From Bradyrhizobium sp. WBOS07 (lineage in GTDB: Bacteria; Pseudomonadota; Alphaproteobacteria; Rhizobiales; Xanthobacteraceae): a DNA stretch of 64,000 nucleotides. Shown one piece after another: positions 38,008 through 47,782 of the stretch; position 1 is the first letter of the stretch, and each line of letters starts with the position of its first letter. The notes under the pieces were generated by a model. That model ran no database searches. It saw nothing but the letters and a program-made list of their open reading frames with translations, and was not told where the DNA came from. Location: NCBI RefSeq assembly GCF_024585165.1, contig NZ_CP029008.1, positions 2,480,001 through 2,544,000 of the forward strand, read 5' to 3'. The translations under genes and the position numbers were made by a program.

Positions 38008-39087
38008 ATGAAAGCTGCCGTGCTCAAATCCTTCGGTTCGCCACTGGCGATCGAGAATGTACCTGAACCGGTGCTCGGCACCGGCGAGATCATCGTCGAT
38101 GTCGTCGCCACGCGCGTCTTGTCCTACATGAACGAAGTCTTCGACGGGACGCGCAATTACGCACTCGACCTGCCGATCATCCCGGGCCCCGGCGGCATTG
38201 GCCGGGTGCGCGCGATCGGCCCGGACGCAACCCGGCTCAGCATCGGCGACTGGGTGTTCTGCGATCCGACAGTGCGTTCGCGCGACGACGCGGTGGCGCC
38301 CGACATCGCGCTGCAAGGGCTCACTGCCGCCGGCCCCGGCGGCATGCGCCTGCAACAGCATTTTCGCCACGGCTCGTTTACCGAGCAAATGCGCGTACCG
38401 ACGGAGAACGTCAAACCCCTCGGGCCGATCGCGTCGGAGGACGCGACACAATGGTGCGCGCTGGGAACGCTGCTGGTGCCCTATGGCGGCTTCCTCGCCG
38501 CAAACCTTCAGCCCGGCGAGACCGTGCTGGTGAGTGGCGCCACGGGTAATTTCGGCAGCGCCGCCGTCTCGGTGGCCCTCGCGATGGGCGCGGCCTGCGT
38601 GGTCACGCCGGGCCGCAACGAGAAAATCCTTGCCGACCTCGTCCGCCGCTTCGGCAGCCGCGTGCAACCGGTCAAGCTCACAGGCCATGAAGATCACGAC
38701 CGCGAAGCGATGAAGCGCGCGACGCCCTCGCCGATCGATTGCGTGCTCGACATCATGCCGCCCTCGGTCAGCCCGACGGTGGTGCGGGCCGCGATCATGA
38801 CGGTGCGCCCCTATGGACGCGTCGCGCTGATGGGCGGCGTCGGCATGGCCGGCGGCGCGGGGCTCGAGCTGCCCTATCCCTGGATCATGCGCAACTGCAT
38901 CAGCATCCACGGCGTCTGGATGTACCCGCCGGATGCCGCGAGCCGTCTGATCGCGCTGGTCCGTGCAGGATTGCTGAGACTGGAGGAGTACCAGGCAACT
39001 TCCTTCGACCTCGACCACGCCAACGAGGCCGTGGCGCACGCCGCTGCCAATGGCGGGCCGTTCAAGATGACGGTGATCAGGCCTTGA
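38008..39087 (+). CDS. MDR-type alcohol dehydrogenase/quinone oxidoreductase-like protein
   Basis: The 359-residue protein has the GroES-like N-terminal domain (PGPGGIGRVRAIGPDA) and a Rossmann motif VLVSGATGNFGSAAVSVALAMGAACVV for NADP(H). The structural zinc Cys cluster is absent and no clear catalytic zinc triad is visible, so a zinc-free quinone-oxidoreductase-like enzyme is more likely than a true alcohol dehydrogenase. ATG 38008 gives the usual MKAAVL start; ATG 37954 is in frame but would add an unrelated leader. It is probably under the divergent XRE regulator. Confidence 0.88.
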   Translation: MKAAVLKSFGSPLAIENVPEPVLGTGEIIVDVVATRVLSYMNEVFDGTRNYALDLPIIPGPGGIGRVRAIGPDATRLSIGDWVFCDPTVRSRDDAVAPDIALQGLTAAGPGGMRLQQHFRHGSFTEQMRVPTENVKPLGPIASEDATQWCALGTLLVPYGGFLAANLQPGETVLVSGATGNFGSAAVSVALAMGAACVVTPGRNEKILADLVRRFGSRVQPVKLTGHEDHDREAMKRATPSPIDCVLDIMPPSVSPTVVRAAIMTVRPYGRVALMGGVGMAGGAGLELPYPWIMRNCISIHGVWMYPPDAASRLIALVRAGLLRLEEYQATSFDLDHANEAVAHAAANGGPFKMTVIRP

Positions 39088-39148
39088 GAACTTCAGGCGA
39101 CGGAGTGCCCGTCGTCGCCGATTTTTTCGTCAGTCGGTCCAAGCACTT

Positions 39149-39182
39149 GGCTACTGTGCATGGGGTTGTTTTCGCACATTTT
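39149..39182 (-). repeat. Dispersed intergenic repeat, copy A
   Basis: The sequence ggctactgtgcatggggttg... to the T run is the reverse complement of 52783-52816, with 29 consecutive identical bases (gtgcgaaaacaaccccatgc plus acagtagcc). It lies between two converging gene ends, immediately past the stop of lolD. Confidence 0.8.
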
Positions 39183-39183
39183 G

Positions 39184-39885
39184 CTAGTCGAGCTCGATGA
39201 CCTGGCCGTTGGACAGCGAGACGCGTCGGTCCATGCGGCCGGCGAGCTCCATGTTGTGGGTGGCGATCAGCATCGACACCTTGGTCGCCTTGACCAGCTG
39301 CATCAGGGCCTGGAACACGTGATCGGCCGTGTGCGGATCGAGGTTGCCGGTCGGCTCGTCCGCGAACAGCACCCGCGGCGCGTTGGCCACCGCGCGGGCG
39401 ATCGCGACGCGCTGCTGCTCGCCGCCCGACAGCTCGGCGGGGCGATGGGTGATGCGGTCGCCGAGGCCGAGATAGCCGAGGATCTCCTTGGCGCGGACGA
39501 CGCTCTCGGACTTCTTCAGGCCGCGGATCATCTGCGGCAGCATGACGTTCTCGAGCGCGGAGAACTCCGGCAACAGCCGGTGCGACTGGTAGACGAAGCC
39601 GATATCGGTACGGCGCAGCTGGGTGCGTTCGATGTCGGGCAGCTGCGAGGTCGGCGCGCCGTTGACATAGACCTCGCCGGAATCCGGCGCCTCGAGCAGC
39701 CCTGCGATATGCAGCAGCGTCGACTTGCCGGAGCCCGAGGGAGCCACCAGCGCGACCGATTGACCGGCCCACAGCGCCAGCTTGGCACCGTCCAAGATCG
39801 TCAGCGGCACCTCGCCCTGCAAGTACTGCCGCTTTATCTCGTGGAGATAAATGACCGGTACATCGTCAGCCCCCTGCTGCTCCAT
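39184..39885 (-). CDS. lolD: Lipoprotein-releasing ABC ATPase LolD
   Basis: LolD drives release of outer-membrane lipoproteins from the inner membrane. The 233 residues contain Walker A (APSGSGKST, with Ala where Gly is usual), Q loop, signature [14 protein letters not shown], Walker [13 protein letters not shown] and the His switch IATHNMELA. It follows lolC by 7 bp. Confidence 0.95.
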   Translation of the reverse strand: MEQQGADDVPVIYLHEIKRQYLQGEVPLTILDGAKLALWAGQSVALVAPSGSGKSTLLHIAGLLEAPDSGEVYVNGAPTSQLPDIERTQLRRTDIGFVYQSHRLLPEFSALENVMLPQMIRGLKKSESVVRAKEILGYLGLGDRITHRPAELSGGEQQRVAIARAVANAPRVLFADEPTGNLDPHTADHVFQALMQLVKATKVSMLIATHNMELAGRMDRRVSLSNGQVIELD

Positions 39886-39892
39886 CAGCCCC

Positions 39893-41173
39893 TCACTCGT
39901 ACCGCAGCGCTTCGACGGGATCGAGGCGCGCGGCGCGCCACGACGGATACAGCGTCGCCAGGAACGACAGCGTCAGCGCCATGATGACGACGGCCGTGGT
40001 CTCGCCGATGTCGATTTCGGCAGGCAGCTTCGACAGGAAATAGAGCTCTGGCGAGAACAGCTCGGTCGAGGTCAGCCAGGACAGGAATTGCCTGATCGAT
40101 TCGATGTTGAGGCAGATGACGAGGCCGACGAAGAAGCCGACCAGCGTGCCGACCACGCCGATCGAGGCGCCCGTGATCAGGAATATCCGCATGATCGAGC
40201 CCTGCGAGGCGCCCATCGTGCGCAGGATCGCGATGTCGCTGCCCTTGTCCTTCACCAGCATGATCAGGCCCGACACGATGTTCAGCGCCGCGACCAGCAC
40301 GATCATGGTCAGGATCAGGAACATCACGTTGCGCTCGACCTGGAGCGCGTTGAAGAAGGTCGAGTTGCGCTGCCGCCAATCGACCAGGAACACCGGACGT
40401 CCCGCGGCCTCCGTCACCGCCTTGCGGAAGGCGTCGATCCTGTCGGGATTGGTGGTGAACACCTCGATCGAGGTGACATCGTTGCTGCGGTTGAAATAGG
40501 CCTGCGCTTCGGTGAGCGGCATGAACACGAAGCCGAGGTCGTATTCGGACATGCCGATCTCGAACACCGCGACGATCTTGTACGGCTTGATGCGCGGCGT
40601 CGTGCCCATCGGGGTCACCGCGCCCTTCGGCGCCACCAGCGTGATGCTGTCGCCGGCATGCAGCGAGAGCTGGTCGGCGAGGCGCCGGCCGATCGCCACG
40701 CCCTGCCCTTCGTCGAAGCCTTCGAGCGAGCCCTGCTTGATGTTCTTGGCGATCGAGGTGAGGTTGTTGAGGTCGTCGGAGCGGATGCCGCGCACCAGGA
40801 CGCCCGAGGCGTTCCATGGCGAGGACGCCAGCGCCTGGCCGTCCACCACGGGTGCGGCGAGCCGGATGCCGCCGACCTGGCTGAGGCGATCGGCGACGTC
40901 CTTCCAGTCGGTCAGCGGCGATTCCAGCGGCTGCACCAGGATGTGGCCGTTGAGCCCGAGGATCTTGTCGAGCAGCTCCTTGCGGAAGCCGTTCATCACC
41001 GCCATGACGATGATTAGCGTCGCCACGCCCAGCATGATGCCGAGAAAGGAGAACCCGGCGATGACCGAGATGAATCCCTCCTTGCGGCGCGCCCGCAAAT
41101 AGCGCGCCGACAGCATCCACTCGAATGGCGCAAAAGGCGCGGTCTGCACGGTTTCGGTCATGGTCTCATCCAT
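39893..41173 (-). CDS. lolC: Lipoprotein-releasing ABC permease (LolC/LolE/LolF type)
   Basis: The 426-residue inner-membrane protein has one N-terminal membrane helix ([22 protein letters not shown]), a large periplasmic domain and three C-terminal helices ([18 protein letters not shown] and following). This is the MacB/FtsX-like topology of LolC/E. Only one permease gene is present; bacteria without separate LolC and LolE use a homodimer (LolF). ATG 41173 is taken; ATG 41161 is also possible. Confidence 0.94.
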   Translation of the reverse strand: MDETMTETVQTAPFAPFEWMLSARYLRARRKEGFISVIAGFSFLGIMLGVATLIIVMAVMNGFRKELLDKILGLNGHILVQPLESPLTDWKDVADRLSQVGGIRLAAPVVDGQALASSPWNASGVLVRGIRSDDLNNLTSIAKNIKQGSLEGFDEGQGVAIGRRLADQLSLHAGDSITLVAPKGAVTPMGTTPRIKPYKIVAVFEIGMSEYDLGFVFMPLTEAQAYFNRSNDVTSIEVFTTNPDRIDAFRKAVTEAAGRPVFLVDWRQRNSTFFNALQVERNVMFLILTMIVLVAALNIVSGLIMLVKDKGSDIAILRTMGASQGSIMRIFLITGASIGVVGTLVGFFVGLVICLNIESIRQFLSWLTSTELFSPELYFLSKLPAEIDIGETTAVVIMALTLSFLATLYPSWRAARLDPVEALRYE

Positions 41174-41262
41174 CGCTCGATAATCCCATGATTCGGGGTC
41201 AATTGTGGCCGGATTGGCGGCCGCGATATCGCGCGATGAACAATATTCAGCCGACAGCCTTA

Positions 41263-42582
41263 TCAGCCCACAAGTCTTGCGACCGCGTCCGCAGGCGACA
41301 TGGTCTCGCGGGAGCCGTCACTTCGCCGCTTGATCTCGACCTTGCCGTCGGCGAGCCCCTTCGGCCCGATCATGATCTGCCAGGGAATGCCGATCAGGTC
41401 GGCGGCAGCGAACTTGGCGCCGGCGCGCTGGTCGGTGTCGTCGTAGAGCACGTCGACGCCCTTGGCGGTGAGCTCGGCATAGAGCTTCTCGCAGGCTGCG
41501 TCGACCGCGGCATCCCCCTGCTTGAGGTTGAGAATCGACACGCGGAACGGGGCAACGGCTTCCGGCCATTTGATGCCGGCATCGTCATGGCAGGCCTCGA
41601 TGATGGCACCGAGCAGGCGCGAGACGCCGACGCCGTAGGACCCGCCATGGATCGGCACGTCGACGCCATCGGGGCCGGCGACCAGCGCCTTCATCGGTTC
41701 GGAATACTTCGTGCCGAAATAGAAGATCTGGCCGACCTCGATGCCGCGGGTGTTCACCCGCTTGTCTGCGGGCACTTCCTGCTCGAAGCGCGCGGCGTCG
41801 TGCACGTCCTCCGTCGCCGCATAGACTGACGTCCATTGCTTGATGATCGGCGTCAGGTCGCTCTCGTAGTCGACATCCTCGCCGGGCACCGGCAAATCCA
41901 GCACGTCGCGATTGATGAACACGCCGGATTCGCCGGTCTCCGCCAGCACGATGAACTCGTGGCTGAGGTCGCCGCCGATCGGGCCGGTCTCGGCGCGCAT
42001 CGGGATCGCCTTCAGCCCCATCCGTGCGAAGGTGCGCAAATAGGCGACGAACATCTTGTTGTAGGCGACGCGCGCCGCGGCCTCGTTGAGGTCGAACGAA
42101 TAGGCGTCCTTCATCAGGAACTCGCGGCCGCGCATCACGCCGAAACGCGGACGCTGCTCGTCGCGGAATTTCCATTGGATATGATAGAGATTGAGCGGGA
42201 GGCTCTTGTAGGACTTCACATAGGCGCGAAAGATCTCGGTGATCATTTCCTCGTTGGTCGGCCCGTAAAGCAGCTCCCGCTTGTGGCGATCGGCGATGCG
42301 CAGCATCTCCGGGCCATAGGCGTCGTAACGGCCGCTCTCGCGCCAGAGATCGGCCAGCTGGAGCGTCGGCATCAAAACCTCGATCGCGCCGGAGCGGTCC
42401 TGCTCCTCGCGCACGATCTGCTCGATCTTCTTCAGCACGCGGAAGCCGAGCGGCAGCCAGGCATAGATGCCGGCCGCCTCCTGCCGGATCATGCCGGCGC
42501 GCAGCATCAGCCGATGCGAGACGATCTCCGCCTCTTTCGGATTTTCCTTCAGGATGGGCAGAAAGAACCGCGACAACCGCAT
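41263..42582 (-). CDS. proS: Prolyl-tRNA synthetase, short alphaproteobacterial type
   Basis: ProRS charges tRNA(Pro). The 439-residue class II enzyme has motif 1 ([18 protein letters not shown]), motif 2 ([28 protein letters not shown], split in two halves here) and motif 3 ([14 protein letters not shown]), plus an anticodon-binding domain. It lacks the large editing insertion of the E. coli enzyme, as is normal for this group. It begins the proS-lolC-lolD minus-strand group. Confidence 0.97.
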   Translation of the reverse strand: MRLSRFFLPILKENPKEAEIVSHRLMLRAGMIRQEAAGIYAWLPLGFRVLKKIEQIVREEQDRSGAIEVLMPTLQLADLWRESGRYDAYGPEMLRIADRHKRELLYGPTNEEMITEIFRAYVKSYKSLPLNLYHIQWKFRDEQRPRFGVMRGREFLMKDAYSFDLNEAAARVAYNKMFVAYLRTFARMGLKAIPMRAETGPIGGDLSHEFIVLAETGESGVFINRDVLDLPVPGEDVDYESDLTPIIKQWTSVYAATEDVHDAARFEQEVPADKRVNTRGIEVGQIFYFGTKYSEPMKALVAGPDGVDVPIHGGSYGVGVSRLLGAIIEACHDDAGIKWPEAVAPFRVSILNLKQGDAAVDAACEKLYAELTAKGVDVLYDDTDQRAGAKFAAADLIGIPWQIMIGPKGLADGKVEIKRRSDGSRETMSPADAVARLVG

Positions 42583-42989
42583 GGCAATACTCTGGGAATC
42601 AGTGATCGGTTGCAGTGAAACCGGATTAAGAGCGAAAACACAAGACCGGGAATGAGGAAAAGCCGCTAAGCAGCGGAATTCCTGTCATTTTTCCGTCGGA
42701 CTTCAAGTTCAGCGCGAACTTCAGACGCAGGGAAGGACAGCAGCTTCACGTCCGGCGCTGCCGGCTTGCCCTTGAACAATGCCCTACCCCTCGACCGGAT
42801 CTCGATCCAACGGCTGACGGTGTTCGCGAGCCCTCCGCAATGGAGCGAACAGCTTGTGGGACGCCGCGCCCACCTCCGCTCGCTTGGTGTCGAGGGACAC
42901 GTGCGCCGCCGCCGGAAGGCGGCGAGCGCTGCAACGAGATAGTCTGGATCAGTTCGGCATATCAGGCCTTTCGAGAGCCCGGATCAGCC
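42583..42989. other. 407-bp gap with at most a doubtful small ORF
   Basis: This gap lies between proS and the PCu(A)C gene. On the minus strand a TTG at 42779 with GAGGGG upstream opens a 37-residue frame ending at 42666 (FKGKPAAPDVKLLSFPASEV). The frame continues upstream without ATG or GTG. Codon use is gene-like only in its first half. It could be a decayed gene end. Nothing else was recognised. Confidence 0.3.
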
Positions 42990-43523
42990 TCATTTCATCT
43001 TCATTCCCGAATGATCCGGCATCTTCTTCATGTCCATCCCGGAATGTCCGGCATCGCCGGGAGCCTGCGCGCCGACGCCCTGCACGTCGAGGGAGACGGC
43101 GACCTTGCCGGCCTTCTCGAATTGCAGCGTCACCGGCACCTTGTCGCCCTGCTTGAGCGGACCCTTCAGCTCCTGGAGCATCAAATGATTGCCGCCGGGC
43201 GCGAGCTTCACCGTCTTGCCGGCTTCGACCACCAGCCCCTTGTCGAGCGCGCGCATCTTCATCACGCCGTTGTCCATCGCCATCTCGTGGATCTCGGACT
43301 TGCCGGCGATATCGGCGGAGACGCCGACCAGCCTGTCCGGCGCCGTCCCCTTGTTCTCGATGACGAGATAGCCGCCGGCGACCTTTGCACCGCCCGGGGT
43401 CGCACGGCTCCACGCCTGCGAGATGACGAGATCGCCGGCCTTGACGTCGTCGGCGATTGCCGGCGCTGCGGAGATCGCGAGAGCGAACGCGGCGAGCAGC
43501 ACGTTTTTCGAGATCGTCTTCAT
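42990..43523 (-). CDS. Periplasmic copper chaperone, PCu(A)C family
   Basis: PCu(A)C proteins deliver Cu(I) to cytochrome oxidase or its assembly factors in the periplasm. The 177-residue protein has a signal peptide (residues 1-24, ending PAIA). Copper ligands in the family spacing are His79, Met90, His113 and Met115 (EIHEM, VMKMR, NHLML). The C-terminal tail is His/Met rich (HSGMDMKKMPDHSGMKMK) and may bind further copper. It is the last gene of the copper operon, 28 bp after the thioredoxin gene. The Bradyrhizobium pcu operon has a homologue (PcuC); orthology was not tested. Confidence 0.93.
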   Translation of the reverse strand: MKTISKNVLLAAFALAISAAPAIADDVKAGDLVISQAWSRATPGGAKVAGGYLVIENKGTAPDRLVGVSADIAGKSEIHEMAMDNGVMKMRALDKGLVVEAGKTVKLAPGGNHLMLQELKGPLKQGDKVPVTLQFEKAGKVAVSLDVQGVGAQAPGDAGHSGMDMKKMPDHSGMKMK

Positions 43524-43551
43524 ATCGGTATTCCCTTTGCAGATTTGAGGT

Positions 43552-44049
43552 TCAGTGTTTGGAGCGTTGTTGCGACGACCATTTTTCGAGATCGGCCATC
43601 TCGGCCGAGCCTTCGATCGTCGTGATGGTCCCTTCCGGAGAGATGAGCATGGTCCTGGGGATGTCGCCTTGCCACGTCGGGTCGATCTCGAACCGCAGGC
43701 GCTCGACGAAGCCGTCGTTGAAGATGAAGTTCTCGGTCGACGACAGACCCGCCTTGTCGAGCATCGCTTGCGTCGCCGCCGGCAGGTTCGGCACGAGATC
43801 GGCGCTGACCGTGACGACGTCGACGTCAGGATGATCCTTGGCAAACTGCCCGAGCAGCGGCAGCTCGATCTTGCAGGGGCCACAGGTCACGCCCCAGAAA
43901 TGCACGAGCACGGGGCGGCCGGCGTGTCCCTTGAGGACGCTTTGCCAGGTGCCGCGTTCGAACGGCTTCAGGGCGGGAGATGCGTCCAGCGCCGCCGCTG
44001 ACGCGATCAGAACGGCAAGGCTCGCAATGGCTGCGAATCGAAATCTCAT
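43552..44049 (-). CDS. TlpA-like periplasmic thiol-disulfide protein
   Basis: The 165-residue protein starts at ATG 44049, which overlaps the stop of the upstream gene (ATGA), and has a signal sequence (FAAIASLAVLIASAAA). A thioredoxin fold follows with WGVTCGPCK as active-site CxxC, and later TMLISPEGTI carrying the cis-Pro region. Proteins of this type reduce copper-binding cysteines in Cu(A) assembly factors. Its place next to a PCu(A)C gene supports that role. No second CxxC is present. Confidence 0.88.
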   Translation of the reverse strand: MRFRFAAIASLAVLIASAAALDASPALKPFERGTWQSVLKGHAGRPVLVHFWGVTCGPCKIELPLLGQFAKDHPDVDVVTVSADLVPNLPAATQAMLDKAGLSSTENFIFNDGFVERLRFEIDPTWQGDIPRTMLISPEGTITTIEGSAEMADLEKWSSQQRSKH

Positions 44050-45287
44050 GGCGTGTCCTCGATAACTGTCAGCCGATAGCCGTCCGCCTTCGTCATCCAC
44101 GACAGGTAAGTCTTCTTGCCGTTGGAGACGAGCAAGGGGTGATCGGAGGTGTCGCTCGTGCTCGATATCGTCTTCGGCGGTGACCAGGTCTCGCCATCAT
44201 CGCGGGAGATCGTCATCTGCACCGAGGTCTTCTCGCCGTCGAATTCCTTCCAGACCATCACCGTCCCCACAGGCCCTGCCAGCACGAAGGGCCGCGTCGG
44301 GTTGCGGCCCGGCTGCCCCAGCGCCATGGGCGCGGAGAAGTTGCGGCCTTCGTCGCGGGAATGCGCATAGAACACCCCCTTTCGCGCCTTCCCGTTCGTG
44401 TACCAGACCACATGATAGGTCCCGTTCGGCGCCACCGTGAGGCTCGGCCCATGATGCGGGCAGGCGTTGATCTGCCACTCGTCGGTGCTGACCCGGCGGA
44501 TCTCACCCGGCGTTGCAACGTCGGTGAAGGTCATCACCGCATGATCGCGCACGCCACCGTCGAAAATGTTCCTGAAGATCACGGCCGGCCGCCCGGGCGC
44601 GGCGAATGCCAGCCCCAAACGGCAGCACTCGCAGGTGCCGTCGCGCGCGAGACTGGCCTCTGTGTAACCGGCGCCGCCGTCGCGCGAGGCGGCAAAGAAC
44701 AGCGCCGCGCCCTCGTACTTCCGCCCCGCCTCTTTCGCAGGGACACGATTGCGCTTGTCGATCCAGGTTGCAAAGACCGTTCCATCCTGATCGAGCGCCA
44801 GCGCCTCGAACCGCTGGCTCTCGTGGTTGGCGGTGATGGGCTTCAGCTCCGCAAAGCTCTTTCCCCCGTCGGCTGAGCGCGTGTAGAGCACTTCTCCGTT
44901 GAAGGCCTCGTCCCTGAAGGTCGAGAATGCGAGCGCGACGCCGCCGTTGCGATCGACCACGATCTTCGGCCGCGCATCCGGCCCCCAATCGAGGTTCAAG
45001 CGCTTCGTCGTGACCTGCGTCGGCGCCGAAAAATTGCGCCCCTCATCCTGCGAGCTTGCGACAGAGACCTGCCCTCCCGCCATCCAGACCAGCCACAAGG
45101 TCCCATCCGGACCGAAGGCCGGCGTCGCCTTGGTCGCACAGCGCAGCGTCGGCTGCTCACAGGCCGCTTCAGATGCGGGCGGAGCTCGCATCTGTGCGAG
45201 CGCTGAACCATGCGCGAATGCGAGCGCGACGATGGAAATCAGGCCAGTTCGCATCATGGCCCTGTTCGCCGAGAGAGTCCGGATCAT
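44046..45287 (-). CDS. Exported Asp-box (sialidase-like) beta-propeller with Cys/His clusters
   Basis: The 413-residue protein has a signal peptide ending near AHGSALA. Five Asp-box motifs (SQDEGRNFS about 79, SADGGKSF 138, SRDGGAGY 201, SRDEGRNFS, and SRDDGETWS near the end) define a propeller of the BNR/sialidase fold. The sialidase catalytic Arg triad and Tyr are not evident. Instead there is Cys219-Glu-Cys221-Cys222 and Cys276-Pro-His278-His279. These could form a metal site. It is coupled by ATGA overlaps to the TonB receptor gene before it and the thioredoxin gene after it, so copper handling is more likely than sugar hydrolysis. That role is inferred. Confidence 0.8.
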   Translation of the reverse strand: MIRTLSANRAMMRTGLISIVALAFAHGSALAQMRAPPASEAACEQPTLRCATKATPAFGPDGTLWLVWMAGGQVSVASSQDEGRNFSAPTQVTTKRLNLDWGPDARPKIVVDRNGGVALAFSTFRDEAFNGEVLYTRSADGGKSFAELKPITANHESQRFEALALDQDGTVFATWIDKRNRVPAKEAGRKYEGAALFFAASRDGGAGYTEASLARDGTCECCRLGLAFAAPGRPAVIFRNIFDGGVRDHAVMTFTDVATPGEIRRVSTDEWQINACPHHGPSLTVAPNGTYHVVWYTNGKARKGVFYAHSRDEGRNFSAPMALGQPGRNPTRPFVLAGPVGTVMVWKEFDGEKTSVQMTISRDDGETWSPPKTISSTSDTSDHPLLVSNGKKTYLSWMTKADGYRLTVIEDTP

Positions 45288-47707
45288 CTGAATGCCACCT
45301 TCATACCCGCAACGAATGTGCGCGGCGAGCCCGCATAGATCGATCCCGTCGTGTTTGCCAGCACGCTCGCAGGATTTTGAAGGCCTGCGCCGGTGACGGT
45401 GTTGGCAATGTTGTTGGCGGAGGCGATGTAGGTGCGATCGAACGCGTTCCTGACCTCGAGAAACAAGTTCAGGGATCTGAAGGTGTCGGACATCAGGTCG
45501 GTCTTGTAGTGAACGTTCACATTGACCAGTTCATAGCCCGGCGCCTTCAGCAGGTTTGCGTTGTCCATGTAGAAGGAGTCCTTCCACTGGACCTCGACGA
45601 AACCACCGAGGCCTGCCAGCGGCCCGGCGAACTCGTCGTAGCCAATTCGGGCCGTCAGCTCGTTGGGCGATATTCCTGGGATCTTGTTGCCGGCGCGGTT
45701 GAAGCTGAACACCGCGCCGTTGGTGATGTTCTCGACATATTCGGTATAGACCTCGTCGAGATAGGTATACGCCGCCATGAACCGCCAGCCCGGATAGAAC
45801 TTCCAGTCGGCGGCGAGTTCGATGCCGCGGTGCTCCGATCGCGGCGCGTTGAACGTGTAAGTCGTGTTGGGTGAGCCGGCAGGCGTCGCCTGACTGACGA
45901 TCTCGTTGCGAAAGAACTCGTAGAAGCCGGTCGCGCCGAGCTTGAGCGTATTGTTCGGGGTCCAGTCGAAACCGAGATCATAGCCGAGATTTTTCTGCGC
46001 CTGAAGCTGGGTGTTATTGCCTGACAAGCCGGTCGGAAGAACGAAGAGATCCGAAACCTGCGGCGTGCCGTATCCCGTCGCGACCCGTCCGCGGAACAGC
46101 CACTCGTTGTTGAGATTGTAGAGGAGTGCCAACTCCGGCGCAGCATTTTGGAACTGCCGGTCCGCCGTCGTGAGGGTCGTTGTGGTGATACCGGTGGGAC
46201 CTGCATACGCGTAGGCCGTATTCGTCCCCTTCAGCAGGGTGGTCTCCCAGCCGACGCCGGCGATCGCCGTCAGCGAGGTCGTCAGCCTGACCTCCTGCCT
46301 GGCACGCACGCCATAATTGGTCGTCTCACTGAAGAGATTGCGCGAGAGCCTGCCGAGCGTCGCATTGCCCCCTGGCATCACGTTCCGCGTGTCACTCGAC
46401 GCCGTCAGGGTGTTGTAGAACGCACCGAAGAACGTGGTCGACTCCAGGCCAAGAAACTCGCCGCGCTTGGTCAGGTCGCTCATGTAATTGTACGACGGAA
46501 AATCTCCGATCGAGCCGGTCGTACCGGTCGGCTGGCTGATGTTTCGGTCGTCGAAGACGAACTGGTTGCGCCACGTCATGGTGTTGTCGAAATCGTGGTC
46601 CCACCGGCCGCCGACAATGGTTCGGCGATCGTTGCGGCCGAGCCCGGCCTGCAGGGCCGTCTCCGTGTCGGTCCCGGCTGTTGCGTTGAAGCCGTTGTTG
46701 AACAGCCGGACCGTGCCGCATCCCGGCGCGGCGGTGGCACCGGTCGCACATCCCTGCTGGAACGGGTTGAGATGATACTGGTTCAGCGATTGTCGGATCG
46801 GCAGTCGCGCGCTGAGATCATTGTTGATGATCTTGACCGTGAAGCGGTCGTCCGGCGTCGCCCGGAGCGTGCCAAGAAAGTTGACGGTCTGGGTGTTGAA
46901 CCAGCTGTTCCCGATATAGCCGTCACCCCGCACGTCGCTCGCGAACAGCGAGCCTTCGAAATTCCCGACCTTCTTGCCGGCCGCCAGGTAATTGTTGAGA
47001 TAGCCATAGCTGCCGCCGTCCACACCATATTCGACGCCGTCGATCGTGCCGCCCGGGCGCGTCCGAAAATTGAGCGCGCCGCCGGTCGCGTAATTGCCGT
47101 AGAGCGCCGACGAGGGCCCGCGGATCACGTCGATCGCACCATAGGCGTGGGGATCGATCAGGTCGCTGCGCGACAGGCCGTCCGGCTGCGTCACCGGGAA
47201 GCCGTCCTCGAAGATCACGAGATTGCGGATGGCGAACCCGTTGCGCGCATTGGAGCCCCGAATCGAGATGCCGAAATCCCTGGGGCCGTTGCCCTGCTTG
47301 ATCGAAATGCCCGGACTGTCCCGCAAGACGTCGCTGACCGAGAACGACGGGCGATTGTCGAACTGGCCGCGATCGATCGTGGTCGCGGTCTGTCCGGCCG
47401 GCGACTGGTTGAGGCCAGCCCGCACCTCGCCGGCGCTCCTCGTGTTGTTTTGCCCCTGGCTGCCATCGGTCGCGTTCTGCGCAACCGGCCTCGCTGTGTT
47501 GGCCGTCGCACTGGTGCGCAGTCGCGACGACCGGATGATGGGTTTGGGACGGGATCTCTGCGGCGCTTCGACCGTCACCGCGGGGATCGCTTCCGAGGCT
47601 GGCTGGGCCAGCGCGTCTGAACCGATCGGCGACACCAATCCGACAAGCACGGGCAAGCCCGCGCGCCCGATCGCACGAATGCGTAACATTTCCTGAATTC
47701 CTGACAT
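45284..47707 (-). CDS. TonB-dependent outer membrane receptor, probably for copper
   Basis: The 807-residue protein has a leader (residues 1-35), a plug domain (about 100-230, VSDVLRDSPGISIKQGNG, ITIRGSN-like ISIRGSNARNGF) and a 22-strand barrel ending in FVAGMKVAFR with a terminal aromatic residue. Starts at ATG 47707 or ATG 47689 are both possible; an ATG at 47746 is less likely. The linker after the signal is long and Arg/Pro/Ser rich, and no clear TonB box was read. Substrate assignment to copper or a copper complex rests only on its operon. Confidence 0.9.
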   Translation of the reverse strand: MSGIQEMLRIRAIGRAGLPVLVGLVSPIGSDALAQPASEAIPAVTVEAPQRSRPKPIIRSSRLRTSATANTARPVAQNATDGSQGQNNTRSAGEVRAGLNQSPAGQTATTIDRGQFDNRPSFSVSDVLRDSPGISIKQGNGPRDFGISIRGSNARNGFAIRNLVIFEDGFPVTQPDGLSRSDLIDPHAYGAIDVIRGPSSALYGNYATGGALNFRTRPGGTIDGVEYGVDGGSYGYLNNYLAAGKKVGNFEGSLFASDVRGDGYIGNSWFNTQTVNFLGTLRATPDDRFTVKIINNDLSARLPIRQSLNQYHLNPFQQGCATGATAAPGCGTVRLFNNGFNATAGTDTETALQAGLGRNDRRTIVGGRWDHDFDNTMTWRNQFVFDDRNISQPTGTTGSIGDFPSYNYMSDLTKRGEFLGLESTTFFGAFYNTLTASSDTRNVMPGGNATLGRLSRNLFSETTNYGVRARQEVRLTTSLTAIAGVGWETTLLKGTNTAYAYAGPTGITTTTLTTADRQFQNAAPELALLYNLNNEWLFRGRVATGYGTPQVSDLFVLPTGLSGNNTQLQAQKNLGYDLGFDWTPNNTLKLGATGFYEFFRNEIVSQATPAGSPNTTYTFNAPRSEHRGIELAADWKFYPGWRFMAAYTYLDEVYTEYVENITNGAVFSFNRAGNKIPGISPNELTARIGYDEFAGPLAGLGGFVEVQWKDSFYMDNANLLKAPGYELVNVNVHYKTDLMSDTFRSLNLFLEVRNAFDRTYIASANNIANTVTGAGLQNPASVLANTTGSIYAGSPRTFVAGMKVAFR

Positions 47708-47782
47708 CCGGCACGTCGGCCGGTCCATTGAGCACGCCGTCGGCACAGCAATGGCGCGCCAACGGTTCGGTTTGTCGCTACG

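Noticed and set aside
42746..42934. A 62-residue minus-strand frame after proS
   Set aside because: Arg/Gly/Ser-rich chance translation; a different frame in the same place reads slightly better.
44046..45287. Calling this gene a true exo-alpha-sialidase
   Set aside because: Asp boxes define only the propeller fold; the catalytic Arg triad is not visible and the operon is about copper.
46148..47620. A 490-residue plus-strand open frame
   Set aside because: Opposite the TonB receptor gene, which has clear plug and barrel features.
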